A DNA stretch of 64,000 nucleotides from Sanderia malayensis (lineage: Eukaryota > Cnidaria > Scyphozoa > Semaeostomeae > Pelagiidae): positions 127,187 to 191,186 of the forward strand of contig RQOL01000900.1 of the NCBI GenBank assembly GCA_013076295.1. Direction: 5' to 3'. Positions 11,480 through 24,472 of the stretch are shown piece by piece. The notes beneath the pieces are model-generated. The model did not search any database. It worked only from the letters and a program-made list of their open reading frames with translations, and had not been told where the DNA came from. Numbering within the stretch: the stretch's first letter is position 1; each line of letters opens with the position of its first letter. Both the position numbers and the translations under genes were made by a program.

Positions 11480-12045
11480 TGTTGTGAGCAAGCTAAGTGA
11501 AGCACACTGTGGAAAGCAAACGCACGCACTTACCGGGCTTTACAGCGAGGCAGTAACAGTAACAATTCTTCGAATAAAACTCGTGAAAGACGGGGTCGGA
11601 TTAGTGTCAAACGCAACAGGGATTCATTGTTTCGAAAACGGTAAACAACGCACAATCGATCTTTCCAGAAGCATTACATCATCCAGACGCAATAATTGTC
11701 AGGGGGTCGCTGAGCACAACACATTTTGTTCAAGTCAATGCTTTGGTACAAATCAAAGCTCGGGACATCTCCCCCTGGCACGCGAAACAAAAGGCGAAGG
11801 CACTGCAGTATCTGATACAGTACACAAAGCAGACTTCAAACAAAAACAAAGGGTGGAAGGATTTTCGAAGTGGAAAAGTTTAAAAATCTGAAAAAGGAAA
11901 ACGAATTTGAGAAAAAGAAATAATTTCTAGGCTTCTCCACTGGAAGGGGAAGAAATCGAAGTGTTTTCAAAAAAGAACCCTAAAAGCACGAAAAGGCTGG
12001 AGGGACAACAACGCCCCGGCCGGGTGGCCTTTGACCTTAGCCTCC
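11480..12045. repeat. Dispersed repeat R, copy 1
   Basis: Shares long stretches with 13,990-14,560: TCATTGTTTCGAAAACGGTA, CATCATCCAGACRCAATAAT and CCGGGTGGCCTTTGACC near its right end. The plus strand has a 154-codon frame (11,427-11,891) whose peptide resembles the frame in the second copy, but I recognise no domain. It could be a non-autonomous transposon or a decayed exon cluster. Confidence 0.6.
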
Positions 12046-12255
12046 GCGACCGCTACAATATTAGTATAGTAGAGAAAATCTTACGCTGGCGGACACGTTA
12101 AGCAATCCGTTCTAATGAAAGTTGATTGAGCTTCGGTAAGATGACCCTTCGTCAGACACGCAAAGTAATGGGTAGTAAAGAGGGGTAATGAAATGTTGGT
12201 AAAGTGGATTTTCGCGGGACACGTAATGTAAATATAAATATAGTTTCCAGCATTC

Positions 12256-12560
12256 TCTGACCACATGGTTCATGGAAGCGCTGAGTTCCGATTCCATTCC
12301 AAGGTTATTCCAAGTCCATGTTTTCTGTGATGATTTAATTTGAAATCATTCAAATCTTCAAAGTTGCATCCATTCCCCACAGCATGGCCCATGGAATCCC
12401 CTTATCCCAACTTCCATTCCAAGGTTGTTGTGGGTCCATGTTTTCTCCCATGATTTAATTTGAAATGATTTTGATCCTCACATTTCCATCCTTTCCCCCA
12501 AGGAAGCCCCAAGGTCTGATTCCATTCCAGGGTTGTTGAAGGTCTATTTTTTCCGCGATG
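12256..12560. repeat. 120-bp tandem repeat, about 2.5 units
   Basis: CCATTCCAAGGTT recurs at 12,294 and 12,414 and, with one change, at 12,522. TGATTTAATTTGAAAT recurs inside the first two units. A diverged unit is also seen at 15,330-15,410, upstream of repeat R copy 3. Confidence 0.75.
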
Positions 12561-13153
12561 CAACTGTTCGTGCGCTTCTGAGCGTGCGAGAAACGTCTCG
12601 ATTTAAGCCAAACGGAGAGAAGCGTTGCCATTGAATAGTATATCAGCAAACATAATTGGATCCATTTAATTCGAAATTTCGATTAGAGAATATACAATAT
12701 TAAAAATACAGATCAAATTCGTAAAAACGTATTTACCACTACACGAATTCCATGAAAGCAATACAAAAGCGCATTGTGAAAATTTTAGAGGGGTCCCAAA
12801 GTTAGATGCATCTAAACACACAGTCTAAAATCATGATATATATAAAAGGGTTTTAAATTCAACAGATCATGAAAGTTTTTAAGTGATTCACTCACATATT
12901 TCACAGACCACATGCACAACTTTGGCGTTTTGAATTGCAACTGAATGGCGGGCACTGAATGGTGGGCACGTTTCGAGTTAGAATCCATGTGAAGTGGAAG
13001 CAATTGTTTCCAGCTTGAGCAGACGTTTATGTTATCCAGAACGAAAACGAGGTGATTGAAATCCACTACTTTAGCCTTCGGTTGGTCAGTCGTGAACAGC
13101 AATTCTCTGGATGCCAAGGAGAAAGCGTTTGGATTGCAACGTTTGGAACGCAA

Positions 13154-13179
13154 ATGCTTCTCGGCATGCCGAGAAGCAT
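13154..13179. repeat. 26-bp perfect palindrome
   Basis: Exactly self-complementary around the centre GGCATGCC. The inner 16 bases read TCTCGGCATGCCGAGA. Confidence 0.9.
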
Positions 13180-13223
13180 GCAAATCCAAATGAAAGTAGA
13201 ATGCAAAGCATGCAAATGCAAAT
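13178..13223 (+). promoter_or_regulatory. Cluster of three ATGCAAAT octamers
   Basis: ATGCAAAT occurs at 13,178-13,185, 13,210-13,217 and 13,216-13,223 (overlapping). This is the classical POU-factor octamer; function here is only inferred. Confidence 0.35.
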
Positions 13224-13985
13224 GAAAGTAGCTGTTTTCGATTCTCGCAAGTTAGAGTCTCACATCCAATCTACAAAAATCGATTTAGAATTTTAGTATT
13301 CATCGATCAGAGCTGTTTCAAACAAATCAGAGTCAATTTATAGAGAATATGGGTAAAATTTTGAAAATTTATTGCACAGCTGGATGAATTTTAAAAGCGA
13401 GTTCTTGATCACGGAATTGGAAATGAATAAATCAATACAACTGAAGGGAAAATGTAGAAAAAACTTAGCCACTTACCAGGGAAGTTCTTTTGGAAACAGT
13501 TTTGAATAGCAAGCTCGAATTAAAATTCCAGTTGATTGCAAGGAGTGGCAGAAAATAGCTTTTATACAACTGCATGTGCTCTGAATGGCTTCGTTTCAGT
13601 GAAATCACGAAATTGTTGTTTCTGAAATTCGTTATTTAGATTGTTGCATTGTCGTTTCTGAAATTTGTTATTTAGATCGTTGCATCCAGACCTGTTATTA
13701 TAAAAGCAGAAATTGATCATTCATCGTTTTAGTGTTCGATTTGATTTAGTACGCAAAAGATTTGTAAAGGAAAGAAATATTTAGAATTTCAGGGCGCCGA
13801 GACATTTCTATAAACAACGGATCAGAATAAATCAAAAACAAAATAAGAAGGATACAGAGGAGTTTAGTAGAGGCAAATAGAAACAACTTAGCCACTTACC
13901 AGTGAAATCCTGAGAAGCTTTTTGTTTGGAATCTCGAGTAAAACGGCAGCAAAAATAAAATGCAGGCACGCAAAGAAAGCAATTC

Positions 13986-14560
13986 ATTCGGTTTGTCCCG
14001 TCCCAAATTCGAAAATGGACATCCACTGCACGCTCGGTCAAGGAAGGAAGCAACTTTCTCGTCAATCAAAGGCCACAGTAACAAAAGATGCTGTCGGGTT
14101 AGTGCAGAACGCAGCAGGCATCCATTGTTTCGAAAACGGTAAACAACGCAGGATCGATCTTTCCAGAAGTATGACATCATCCAGACACAATAATTGTCAG
14201 GGGGTGGCATGGCACAACATGTTTTGTTCGACTCAATGCTTGAGTACGCGAGGAAGATCGGGACATCTCCTCCTCGCACACACAAAACAAAGCCTTGGCA
14301 CGGCAGCATCTGACACAGTACACAAAGCAAACTTCAAATGAAAACAAAGGGCGGAAGGATTTTCGAGGGAGAAAAGTGAAAAAATCTGAAAAAGAAAACG
14401 AATTTAGCAAAAGGAAATAATTTCTAGGCTTCTCCAGTGGAAAGGGAACAAGTCGAAAAGAAATGGTTTCGAAAAAGAACATGAAAAGCAGGAAAATGCT
14501 AGAGGGTCCACAACACCCGACCGGGTGGCCTTTGACCGGGCATTTCCGTCACCGAACCGG
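13986..14560. repeat. Dispersed repeat R, copy 2
   Basis: Diverged copy of 11,480-12,045, with GGAAGGAAGCAAC near 14,040, TTGTTTCGAAAACGGTAAAC near 14,125 and ACCGGGTGGCCTTTGACC near the right end. It has one plus-strand frame of 139 codons (13,922-14,341) with no recognised domain. Confidence 0.6.
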
Positions 14561-14584
14561 TAATAGGAGAAATAGGAGAGATTA

Positions 14585-15285
14585 ACTACATACATACCCG
14601 ATCTACATACTTACACTACAGTTAATGCACATACATACATACCTACATACATATGTACACATACCTACATAGGATACATACATAAACATAGATAACATAC
14701 ATACAACATACGATACATACATAAATACTATCAAATAAATATATATATACACATAAACATACATAAAAACATACATAATCATACCAACATACGATACATA
14801 CATAAAAGATATAATACATACCAACATACGATACATACATAAAATACATACATACATACATAATACATACAACATACGATACATACATAAAACATACACA
14901 TACATACCACATACAATACATACATAAAACACACTAACATACATACAACATACGATACATACATGAAAGATACATACATAAACATACGATACATACATAA
15001 AATACACAATACATAAATACAATAATATACATACATAATATAATACCAACATATGATACATACATAAAAATACATAAGATACATACATACCAACATACAA
15101 TTCTTACATAAAACATACATAACATATACCAATACATACATACATAAAACATACACAACATACATACCAACATACAATACATACATAAATACATAATACA
15201 TACTAACATGTGATACATACATAAAAACATTCACAACAACATACCAACATACGATACCTACATAAAAACATACATACATACGACT
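14585..15285. repeat. ACAT-type microsatellite, 0.7 kb
   Basis: Degenerate TACATACATA runs interspersed with AACATACGATACATACATAA blocks. Long minus-strand frames (MYVCMYV...) are by-products of the repeat. Confidence 0.9.
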
Positions 15286-15329
15286 CTATCGATTCTGTGA
15301 GGATGAGGTTTGTGGTGTTCGAATCCCCA

Positions 15330-15560
15330 TTACCATTCCACACTTGTCCGATGTCCACGTTTTTCCCAAATTCACTCGATTTACTTGCCCATCCAAATTG
15401 GAAATCAAAACTCGACTGCACAATAAGGAAGGAAGCAACTTCCTCGTTATTCAAGGCCACAGTACAAAGACGCAAACGGATTAGTGCGAATTGCAAAGGG
15501 TTTCTTTGTTTCGAAAAGGCTCAGCAAAGCAAAACAACGCACGGATCGATTTTCCATTTA
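15330..15560. repeat. Dispersed repeat R, copy 3 (partial)
   Basis: Shares GGAAGGAAGCAACTT, TTGTTTCGAAAA and AACAACGCACGGATCGAT with the two fuller copies, and starts with a diverged unit of the 120-bp repeat. Confidence 0.5.
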
Positions 15561-15741
15561 TGAGTACAGTGTATATATTGCTTATCAATATATTCTTATA
15601 CTGTATGTATGCACAGGAGAATTGCTGTTGCTGTTGCATTTTACGGAAGTTGGCGGGAACATTGTACTGTACGATTTTTTGGGAATTCTCTTGCAGCTTG
15701 ACAGAAATTTTATTTGTATTGTTTTGGTTAATTTTGCTAGA

Positions 15742-15820
15742 ATGGACGATAGTAATGATAAAAGAAAGAGAAGTGCGAATAAAGATGCGATGGATCTTGT
15801 CTCCGGGGTCATTCGAACAG
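15742..15820 (+). CDS. Possible first exon of gene Y (basic N-terminus)
   Basis: An ATG in the context TAGAATGG opens MDDSNDKRKRSANKDAMDLV and the frame reaches a donor-like ACAG|GTAATC at 15,820. The exon is short, Lys/Arg/Asp-rich, and lies about 430 bp upstream of the Cys-rich exon of gene Y. The phase does not join cleanly to the next visible exon, so another exon may intervene or the link may be wrong. The matching part of the second 24-kb copy would fall in the N gap. Confidence 0.3.
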
Positions 15821-16234
15821 GTAATCTAAAATGTGCCCAAACACTGGCTGCAAAACAAATTACATCAGATCAGATCAGAATGTGTATTTCGTAAAATAAA
15901 TCATATTGATAATATCTGTGCCATGCCATAGATGACTTATTCCTTATTTATTGATATGCTATTATATACAATTATTCTTGTGAACCACGTTTTTTGCCTT
16001 TTTTGGGAGCGATCACTCTGGGAAGAAAAGTAAGGTATGTTTGCTGCTTACAGCAAGTTGTGCAGATCCATCTCAATTTTGTGTTAATATCAAGTGAAGA
16101 TGGCCTCGCATACTTTTCGTTTATTTCAATGCTCTATACATACATGTATTCATTGTAATAATATATACTAATGTCCAAATCACATCAATCTTATTTTGTC
16201 TGCTTTATTTGCTGGTTTACAGTGTTTTGGTATA

Positions 16235-17450
16235 GTTTTGTTTTATAGGTCATGTATTTTCAGAGGGATGGATATAAGGAATGCTCAGTGTGTCATTCAA
16301 GAGTTGGTCTACGTACCAAGCAGTGTCAATGCTAGTTTAAGTTTGCTGGCAAGGAAGAACTGGGATGGAATTGCGCAACATGCTTCCACCATGAAAGACA
16401 CATACAAAGAGAATTATTCGAACGCGTATGTGATAAAGTTTCCATATCTAGTGAAATATTGCTGATCTGTGGCTAGCCATTTCTGCATGTCTTTTAGTGC
16501 TTGACAATGAACTATTTTGCCCTTTAGATAGATCAGCTTGCCACAAATGGATGGACTGGCATTGTTTTTTTGGTGCATCAGAATAGTCAAAGTGCAGCTG
16601 GGGAAGCAGGTTGTTTCAGCATAGCTACTCAACATTTGTGCTGGCGAGCGAATCGAGGAAGCATGAAAAAGTCTTTAATGTCATGAAGCAATATCTATAT
16701 GGTAAATATAGCTTTTCTAAAACTATTCCACTGCTTTGCTATATTTCTATTTGCAATTAGCATGAGCTATATTAAATTCAAGTTCCCAAATAAAGTTAGC
16801 CTTATTAACTAGAGCATCTACTTGTATTGCAGGGCAAAGCACTGAAAAATATTAACCATGAGGTTCCAAATCTAATGTTTCTGAAATGGTAACAGCTGAA
16901 AACCAAGATTCAAGAGCATAAATCATAACACTTCCACAGTCCTTGCTTCCAACTTCTGAGCCTATCCTTCTTCATCCAGCGACACAAACTTGCCTGCTTC
17001 CAAACCTATCCTTCTTCGTCTCAGCCACCACAAAACTTGCCTGCTTCAAAGCTATCCTTTCTTCGTTCAGCCACACAAAACTTTCCTGCTTCCAAACCTA
17101 TCCCTTCTTCACTCAGCCACCACAAAACGTGCCTGCTTCCAAACTATCCCTTCTTCATCTCAGCCACCACAAAACCTCCCGCTTCCAAACCTATCCTTCT
17201 TCGTCTCAGCCACACAAAACTTTCCTGCTTCCAAAACCTATCCTTCTTCATCTCAGCCACCGCAAAATTGCCTGCTTCCAAACCTATCCTTCTTCATCTT
17301 CTACAATGTCATCTTTTTTCTCTATTATTTTTGTTGCTTCTGAAATTTTCTAGTGGAAATGATTCATTCCTGCACTCAGCCTACCTCTACATCTTTGGTA
17401 ACCTCCTTGTCGTCTTCTTCAGTTAGTGGGCATCGTCCTGCAAAAATTGT
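16235..17450 (+). pseudogene. Gene Y, copy 1: Cys-rich exon plus Pro/Ser repeat exon
   Basis: Less readable copy of 40,360-41,640. The Cys-rich exon (16,260-16,430) reads GYKECSVCHSRVGLRTKQC, then is broken where copy 2 has CPQC. The repeat exon (16,940-17,350) has 48-bp units coding PASKPIPSSSQPPQN, but indels rotate the frame at almost every unit. I do not recognise the family. Confidence 0.45.
16940..17310 (+). repeat. 48-bp coding minisatellite, copy 1
   Basis: Roughly seven units of CTTCCAAACCTATCCCTTCT plus CGTCTCAGCCACCACAAAAC, with many single-base losses. Confidence 0.8.
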
Positions 17451-19116
17451 TACCTTAGCTGGAAAGACGTTTTTGGTTTTTTGCATGTAGATAAGAATTT
17501 ATGCTTAAGCATGACAATATTAATCTACTTCTTGTATTGACAACCGTAAATATGTTTGTAATTTCAAATGTGTTTCATGTTCTATTGAAATCATATTTCC
17601 ACAATATAAAGTAAAATCTGGTAATTTTTAATCATACGTAATAATATATATATTTCTATACTCACTGTGTCAAATTGTCGATAACATTGTCTATGATATT
17701 AGCATCAATTATTGATCTTATTCTTCGTCGTCATCATTTTCATCGGAGAATTCCGGTTCTTCACTGTTTTCTCCTCGGCGATTGTCAATTCAGGGGTTGA
17801 ATCCGAGAGCCTTCTTGAAATGAAAGGCTGCCATTCCAAGTCGTTGTTTGCAGATATAAATCCATGACGTCTCAAGCAAATCATGGCATTCAAATTTGCT
17901 GCAATTGTTCGGCTGAGTTACGATTTAAATAGTTTGGAGATATCATTAAGCAGATTTGGTTCATTAAATATATCAGCATAAAGTTGTGCGAAGTCGATAG
18001 TACCTTTATCACACAAATACCTTGGTTTGTGCATCTGATGTGCTAAGGCTTTCAATTGTTGGAATTTTCGCCTCCTGAATTCAGTGCTGCAATGTACTAA
18101 CATTCATGAGCCATGACTGAAAGCATGGAAAGTGGTTATTATAGTTTTGGAAAACTTCAACTTGATGAGAATATGCAATTGTATAATGTAGACCTGTTCG
18201 ATTTCTAAATTTCCTGTTGGTGCTTGTTAATCCTTTCTTTAAAACTTGTAAAGCTGCCTATCTCCTCAACCAATAACGACAATTCCTCTTTGCATCGTTT
18301 TAAAATTACGTTCTTGTTTGATTTGCTGCAAGCCATACAGGTACAACGTAAACTCAGCTGAAATCAACGTAATTTGTATTCGCATCATTATTGTCCGGAA
18401 TCTTCGTGATTTTGTACAATTACTATTTGTCAAGAATTCTCAGTTGACAACCAGCATGCTATAAGTTATGCATGTAAGAGAATGTGGCTAGGGAATTTAA
18501 TGTATACAAAGGTCATGTTCTTTTTACATTATGAGTTCACCAGCAGTGTGCGAACGTTTTCGTTGGATGAAACAACTAAAAGCCTGTATGGATTTGGAGA
18601 AACATGATGGTGAGTCGTCAATTTGTATTAGAACAACTGCGTTTCCACTGATATGCGAGTTAGGGATTTTTATGAATTCTTGCTCAGAAATTTCGTACAA
18701 AATATTCCCTTTCTTCGTCATCTATGATTAAACTTTAATACAAAGTGTTCTCAATTTCGATTGTAAGCAAGTGAATCAGTCATATGAATGCAGATGTCGG
18801 GAGTAATTAATTCAGAAAATGATTTTTAAAAAGGATATGATAAATTACCTGCATCGGTCTGCCAAGCAAACTTTCCAAGTGCCACATCTGCCTTTTCCAA
18901 CTTAGAATATCTTTTTGAGGAATACTACTGACAAGATTGTATTTATCAACAGTAGATTCCAGAACGCTTGTATTCTTCGAAATTTGTTTGCGAATGTTAA
19001 TGTGTTTTTTGAGAATCTGTTTATAGAATATATCAGTAATTTGAAACAACACATCAAAAAAATAGAACAAAATTAACAACAATGACAATTGAAGTTTATA
19101 CGAGATATATCTTTAT

Positions 19117-19607
19117 GGGCCGGTGGCAAAGTGGCGATCGCCACCCGGGCCTTCTGATTTTCAACTTAACTAAAACTACGGGTCCTTTTCGAAAACTTGG
19201 ACACCCTAAACCGGCTCTTTGGTTTGCCAGCCACCCTGCAATTGTGATGCCAGACGGGCCCCGGATGTCATGTCTTTCCACAAACCCTGGAGTAATACTT
19301 ACTTAGGGTTAGGGATAAGGTTAGGGTTAGGGTTAGGGTTAGGGCTAGGGTTGGGGCTAGGGTTAGGGTTAGGGTTAGGGTTAGGGATAGAGTTAGAATT
19401 AGGGTTACCGTTAGCACATATAGAATACACTCGCGGAATTAGAATGTTAAATGAAGTCCTAAATTCATTAAAGTTTTTATTTAAAAATAAGATTACTAGC
19501 CTAATCTTAACCCGAACTCCAAACCTTAACCTAACACGCTCTTCCTCCCACCTTCGTAAAGCTCCATTCAGTCTCTCGTCAAAAAAGGTTCCCGTATTAA
19601 TTGGCCC
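19117..19607. mobile_element. Candidate insertion with telomere-like repeats, copy 1
   Basis: Starts TTAT|GGGCC and ends GGCCC|TTAT, inside a KDZ intron. It holds a GC-rich hairpin region (GTGGCGATCGCCAC at 19,131-19,144), a TTAGGG run (19,301-19,390) and a short CCCTAA-like run (about 19,499-19,540). See the copy 2 entry. Confidence 0.4.
19301..19390 (+). repeat. Interstitial telomere-type (TTAGGG)n, copy 1
   Basis: About fourteen TTAGGG-type units with variants such as GGGATAAGG, GGGCTAGGG and GGTTGGGGC. Confidence 0.9.
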
Positions 19608-22600
19608 TTATGATTTTTGAAATTATTTACCTGCTAATTTGGATACTTCAAGCTTTTGCTGTTTAAGATTTATATAAATATGTACAAGCTGTGTACAAAA
19701 CATCAATGGTTTGTTCAGTTAACTGTTCTTTGCCATCACGTAAAGCTTCCTCCTTTGTATAACTGCTATCACAAAATAGTTTCCTTTCAAGCACTGCCAT
19801 TTGTTTTTTCTTACGGCCATTTTTCCTTGGTGCTGTTCAGTAGACAATATAGCTCTTCTTGCCCTAAATTTGATGCAAATAATTAACTACTATTAAAACA
19901 AGAAGACACCCAAGTGCTCTTCATCAAAATCGCATAGCAATGAACATGGAATTATTCATAATTGGTGTCAAACCTGTAAATATACTACTGGCTTTATCTG
20001 TGTTACCATGAATTTGTCAACGATTGGTACTGAAATAGCTCTTCGTGTAACTTGAAGTATTCAGCCAATTAATTTACAATTGTAGTTGAGCTATTTCGAT
20101 TTAAAGATGCTGGAATGAAATACAAACATGGAAGGAGTGAATGACGTTGAAAAATCTGATTGATTCATAATTTAAACGAGCAATAGAGTTTGCAAGATAA
20201 GAAGTACCTTTGGCTTTTTCTCTGAAGTCTGCTTCCCAATTTGCTATCATTTCATCTTCTATTCTTACGTTGCTATTGTCAACAGAGTTCATCAGAGCAT
20301 CCTTTTCCTTTTTAATTGATGTCAATCTTTGCTTTGTCTGATGAAATACGAAACAATGAATTTATTTCGTTAAAAAGTTGCGGGTAAGAGGTCGTAGCAT
20401 TAGTAAAAATTTAAAAGGGTACTGTATTTTTTGGGGTGGGTCTTGACTTATGCTTCGCGTTCACATGTTGTTTCACATTTTACATTTGAATGTGCAAGGA
20501 TTTACGATATTCCATGATTTTACCATAATGTCATATTATGTACCACATACTATGTACCACGTATCTTATTCTATATTTTGCTGGATGGTTACTTCAGGAG
20601 AATGATCATAATTTTAAAACATATGATTCTGGTATTCATCTAGTAGTTTGAGCAAAATGACAAATTATTATTCCAGGGGGATTATCCAAAGTGTTGAAAT
20701 GAGCTTTATCCGTAAGTGAAACGAATGATATGGCACAAAAATATTACCTTGAGATACTGTTTTCCTAATGATATGGGTAAATTCTCGATTTTTCTTCGAT
20801 TCCAAAAGGCAGTATGTTGAGTCAGAGTGTCTTGCGAGCTAATAACCAATAAAGAAAATAACCAATAACGAATTTACTTTTCTTGGCCGCGTATAGTGTA
20901 GAGTAAAATTATTGGCCATGAATACAAATTATTAAATTCTGATTGCTATACCCGAAGCATTCATATTCTTTGTTGTAATTCCGCACTTTGCAAAGTATGA
21001 AAAAAACTGCTCCATGCTCTCGGTTGACAATGCTGCTTTCTCCTGATAAGATCCTCCCCAAACAAGCTTGGCAGGGTAACAATAAAAGCACTTTGAAATG
21101 ACAGGTATATTTGTACATCACATCAATGTACCAAATTATACTAAAAGTAGCATATAAACCATTAGAGTGTAGAGTACCTGACAATCCAATGAATGTGCTT
21201 TTGCATGCATCACAGAGAGTGCTTTTGACGAGTTCAATAAATTGGAGAACTCCGGTAATTTCTTACGACGCGCTCCAGCCACGGCCAGTATTTGCACATG
21301 ATGTCTTGCCATATGAACTGCATGTTCAATGTCTCGGAGAGTAGTTTATGGAGGTACAGGGCATATCCATACTGTTCACCTGCAAACATATTTACAGCTT
21401 TTAAAGCCAAGACATGTCGACACCCTGCTACTACAAGCTCAGTCTCATCTAACGTAGAAAAATTTGCTTGCGATCGAGACTTGCTGCTTGCCAGTACGAA
21501 GCACCACAAAGTTTGTCATCAGCATAATCCTGTAAAAATTTAACAACGGACGGATAATTACTACAATAATTAGTATACTGCAGTCTAGTAGTTTCGTGGA
21601 GTAGTCCATTTCAGTGTCAAGATTATTCATACTATTAAAAACTGAGGCTCACCTGACTACCCATCTTGTATAAAGATTTTTCATATGTGCCTGAACATGA
21701 TCATCTGGCGCAATAAATATATCACCATATAGCGATTCTTCTTGTCCCCTTAAAAATAACATTTATGGTTCGGATATTTGCATTAGCATGCGGTTGCACC
21801 ATGAGCTTGAATTATAGCCAGACTCGCAATCTTACCTGGGTACTTTCTTGAACCTGTATGTTTTGCGATGTCCATCTACATGAATAGAATGACAGTTCCT
21901 GTCGCAAACTGGACAAACAAAGCTACTCTCTTCAATCTGAGCATCTAAACGGTACTTGCATGCAATCCATTCTCTGAATGATTTCCCAAATGATGTAGCA
22001 TTTATCACACAACCCTGAGAAGGAGATGAATCGGTCTTCAAAATTATGCACAAACAAGCAATTCTTTTTAAAAGAATAAACGTTATTCAAATTTGTCCTA
22101 ATTTTTTGGTGCACATTCCAGACTTTTCAAAAAGGATGACAATGATGTACCAGGGGAATTGTTGCTTACTTCTTCCCAAAACTCAAGCAATTCAGTTGCA
22201 TAAAAAATGTCGACTTCTGTGGACTGGCTGGCAATAGCCCGATACTATCATCGCAACTTGTGATGAACCAACAGAACATATGTACAATTAGTGCATTGAA
22301 AAAACACATCATTAAATTCAAATCGACCTAAAGTGGAAGAAGTTAGAATTAGCTTCAGTTTTGTTTATATATGTAGATTACGAAGTGCTATTTATGTGCA
22401 TTGTTTACTGTGCTTTGAGACAAACAAAGTATGCAATGAGGTATCGAAAATTAAAATTAACCATTCAACGTGATCCTGTGATCACTTGTTGAACGCAATT
22501 TCAAGCAATGGTTCCATCACTCTTGCAAACTGGGCATGCTGTTGGTCAAATCACTGGAAGACATCTCTCTGTGGAAAGAAACATTTGTTCAACTAGTAGC

Positions 22601-23699
22601 TAAAAGAATAGGTCAATATGACTTAAAGGAATATGAAGAATTGTGTTACCAATAGTGATGATATTGGAGTCGAAGACTGTTTCGTTATTCCTTATTCCTT
22701 CATAAAAGCCATTTATCCATACGTTGCGATTATGAAATGGACACTTGTTATGCAAATGCCATCACACTCAGAGCAGAGAAACTTCCTACACTCTTGACAC
22801 TTTATGACAGCCTCATTTAGATTACATTTACAACAAACTGCATGTTTTTCTGGAATAGAATTTCTTAAAAGCAAAGCATGAAATAGGTCATTTCTTGCAT
22901 TTGCCCTATTTCCCTCAAGATTTACTTTTCTTCTTTCCCAGGCAGGTTTTTTCCATTTTAAATGGAATATCTTTCTCAATTTCATCCAGCATTGTCAGAA
23001 ATTCTGGAGAATATTCTCTCTCTGACTCCAAAAATCTGCAAAACACAAACCTCTGTTACTAATATATTTTGCATGATGCAATAAAAGCGTTATCCAAATT
23101 CGACTACTTCTCACCATCATCTATTGAATTGGGCTCCACTTGATAATCAGGCAAATCATATGTGCTTGATGATGATGCAACTGCTGGACCTTGGTAAAAA
23201 CAAATTCCTTGTAAATCTAGTAGTTGATCTGAACAGCAGAATCAATTCAAATCTATAGAATTTTATTAAATAACAAAAGAGCATACCTGCATTAGATTTT
23301 AAAGCTTTTACCACCTTTTTCTTCTTTGGATATGTTTTCGTGCTTTCGACTTCATATTTACCGGTCAAACAGTCCTTATTTTGCTGGTAAACCTTTATTT
23401 TTTACTCTTTCTTGAAATGCCAAGGAAGGAATATCATCAAGGTCTGCCAGTGCTTCTTCAAGAGAACCCTGCTTCTTTTGTTTACGCTTAGTTTTTTCCT
23501 TTTCAAGAAAAGAAAGGCCATTCATTGCCAAAAACATGCTAATATTTTCTGCATAATAATCATTGCAGAAATAGAAATAGGCAAAAAACAGACATATTTG
23601 CATGGCTCAAGCATAATCATCCCAATCAATCATACTTTTACAAAATCTTTAACAACAAGCAAAGATTACATCAAATATATATAACAAAAACCATTTGAT

Positions 23700-24470
23700 A
23701 ATAAGTAAGGCCTCAGAAACTTTGCTTACATTGACAGTCAATGCTACATATGCAATTGAAGTTTGTTTTGCTTAGAGATAACCTAATACTTCAATACAAA
23801 AATCACAAGAATGAAAAATTTCACATTGAATGTGTCATAAAGGCTGCCAGATCTCATATAAACTAAGTTTGATAGAACCAGAACTTGATCTGATCAGTTT
23901 TTGTATTGCTCTCAGGATAATTTAACTGTCTGGTTGATAAAATAAGTGCAAAAATTAAAATCCCAAATAAACATTACCAGACAAACAATGTATCTTTAAA
24001 CAACATAACTACAAGGTGGCATTGACTTTTGGGGTAGATCAAATGTTTCTGAGATTGTTATAGTGTGCATAAACTTACTGATTATTCGTAAAAGTATATA
24101 CAGTAATTCTATGCAAGATTACGTACCAGTGTATTAAATCTCTGGGTAACGGTGCATAGAAATAGGGAGTTAGGCCGACTTATACAAATCACAATTAAAT
24201 CACCCTACACAAGTAAAAAGTTGAAGAAGTCATATGAAATAAAAATTGCATAAAGTAGACACCTCTAACCTTGGATGGGACTTCCATTCTTTATGGAAAA
24301 GTGTAAAACAGTAAGTGTAACATAACAAACTCTACACGCTGCAAAGAAGGCGAACGTCGACCATTAAACAACTGATGAATTGCGTGTCGTGTCGTGCTGG
24401 TGCGCAATGATAAAAAAATGTCCGTTACGCATCCAAAGTCTGACTGTATTTATTTCTATACTGTATATAT
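23700..24470. other. No recognisable feature
   Basis: AT-rich DNA upstream of the first KDZ exon. A KDZ promoter or element end would be expected here, but I could not define TIRs. Confidence 0.5.
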
Positions 24471-24472
24471 AA

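Larger units (their letters stand above)
12561..13985. other. AT-rich intergenic DNA with palindrome and octamers
   Basis: No supported gene. It contains a 26-bp palindrome (13,154-13,179), three ATGCAAAT octamers (13,178-13,223), a 40-bp tandem duplication near 13,610-13,685, and two copies of TTAGCCACTTACCAG (about 13,467 and 13,888). On the minus strand the latter looks like a repeated splice-donor context (CTG|GTAAGTGGC). Confidence 0.5.
17700..23560 (-). pseudogene. KDZ transposase gene, copy 1 (indel-ridden)
   Basis: Same multi-exon gene as 41,870-47,812, in the same order, but with many 1-2 base indels. Readable pieces are the B-box-like exon (22,713-22,985, CCKCNLNEAVIKCQECRKFL), the CPVCDRNCHSIHVDGHRKTY exon (21,832-22,053), GCRHVLALKAVNMFAGEQYG (about 21,400), a C-terminal helical exon (20,210-20,330) and the last exon (17,705-18,100). 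Use copy 2 for the protein. The indels are probably assembly errors, so this is listed as a pseudogene only for the sequence as given. Confidence 0.6.

Noticed and set aside
14603..15279. Minus-strand frames of up to 166 codons rich in Met, Tyr, Val and Cys
   Set aside because: Microsatellite translation, open in all three frames because the repeat has few stops.
15310..15330. GTTCGAATCCCC, a tRNA B-box-like string
   Set aside because: No A box at the right distance and no cloverleaf arms; the upstream sequence is ACAT microsatellite.
19417..19620. Frame with LGLGLGLG repeats across the TTAGGG array
   Set aside because: Translation of telomere-type repeats, not a protein.
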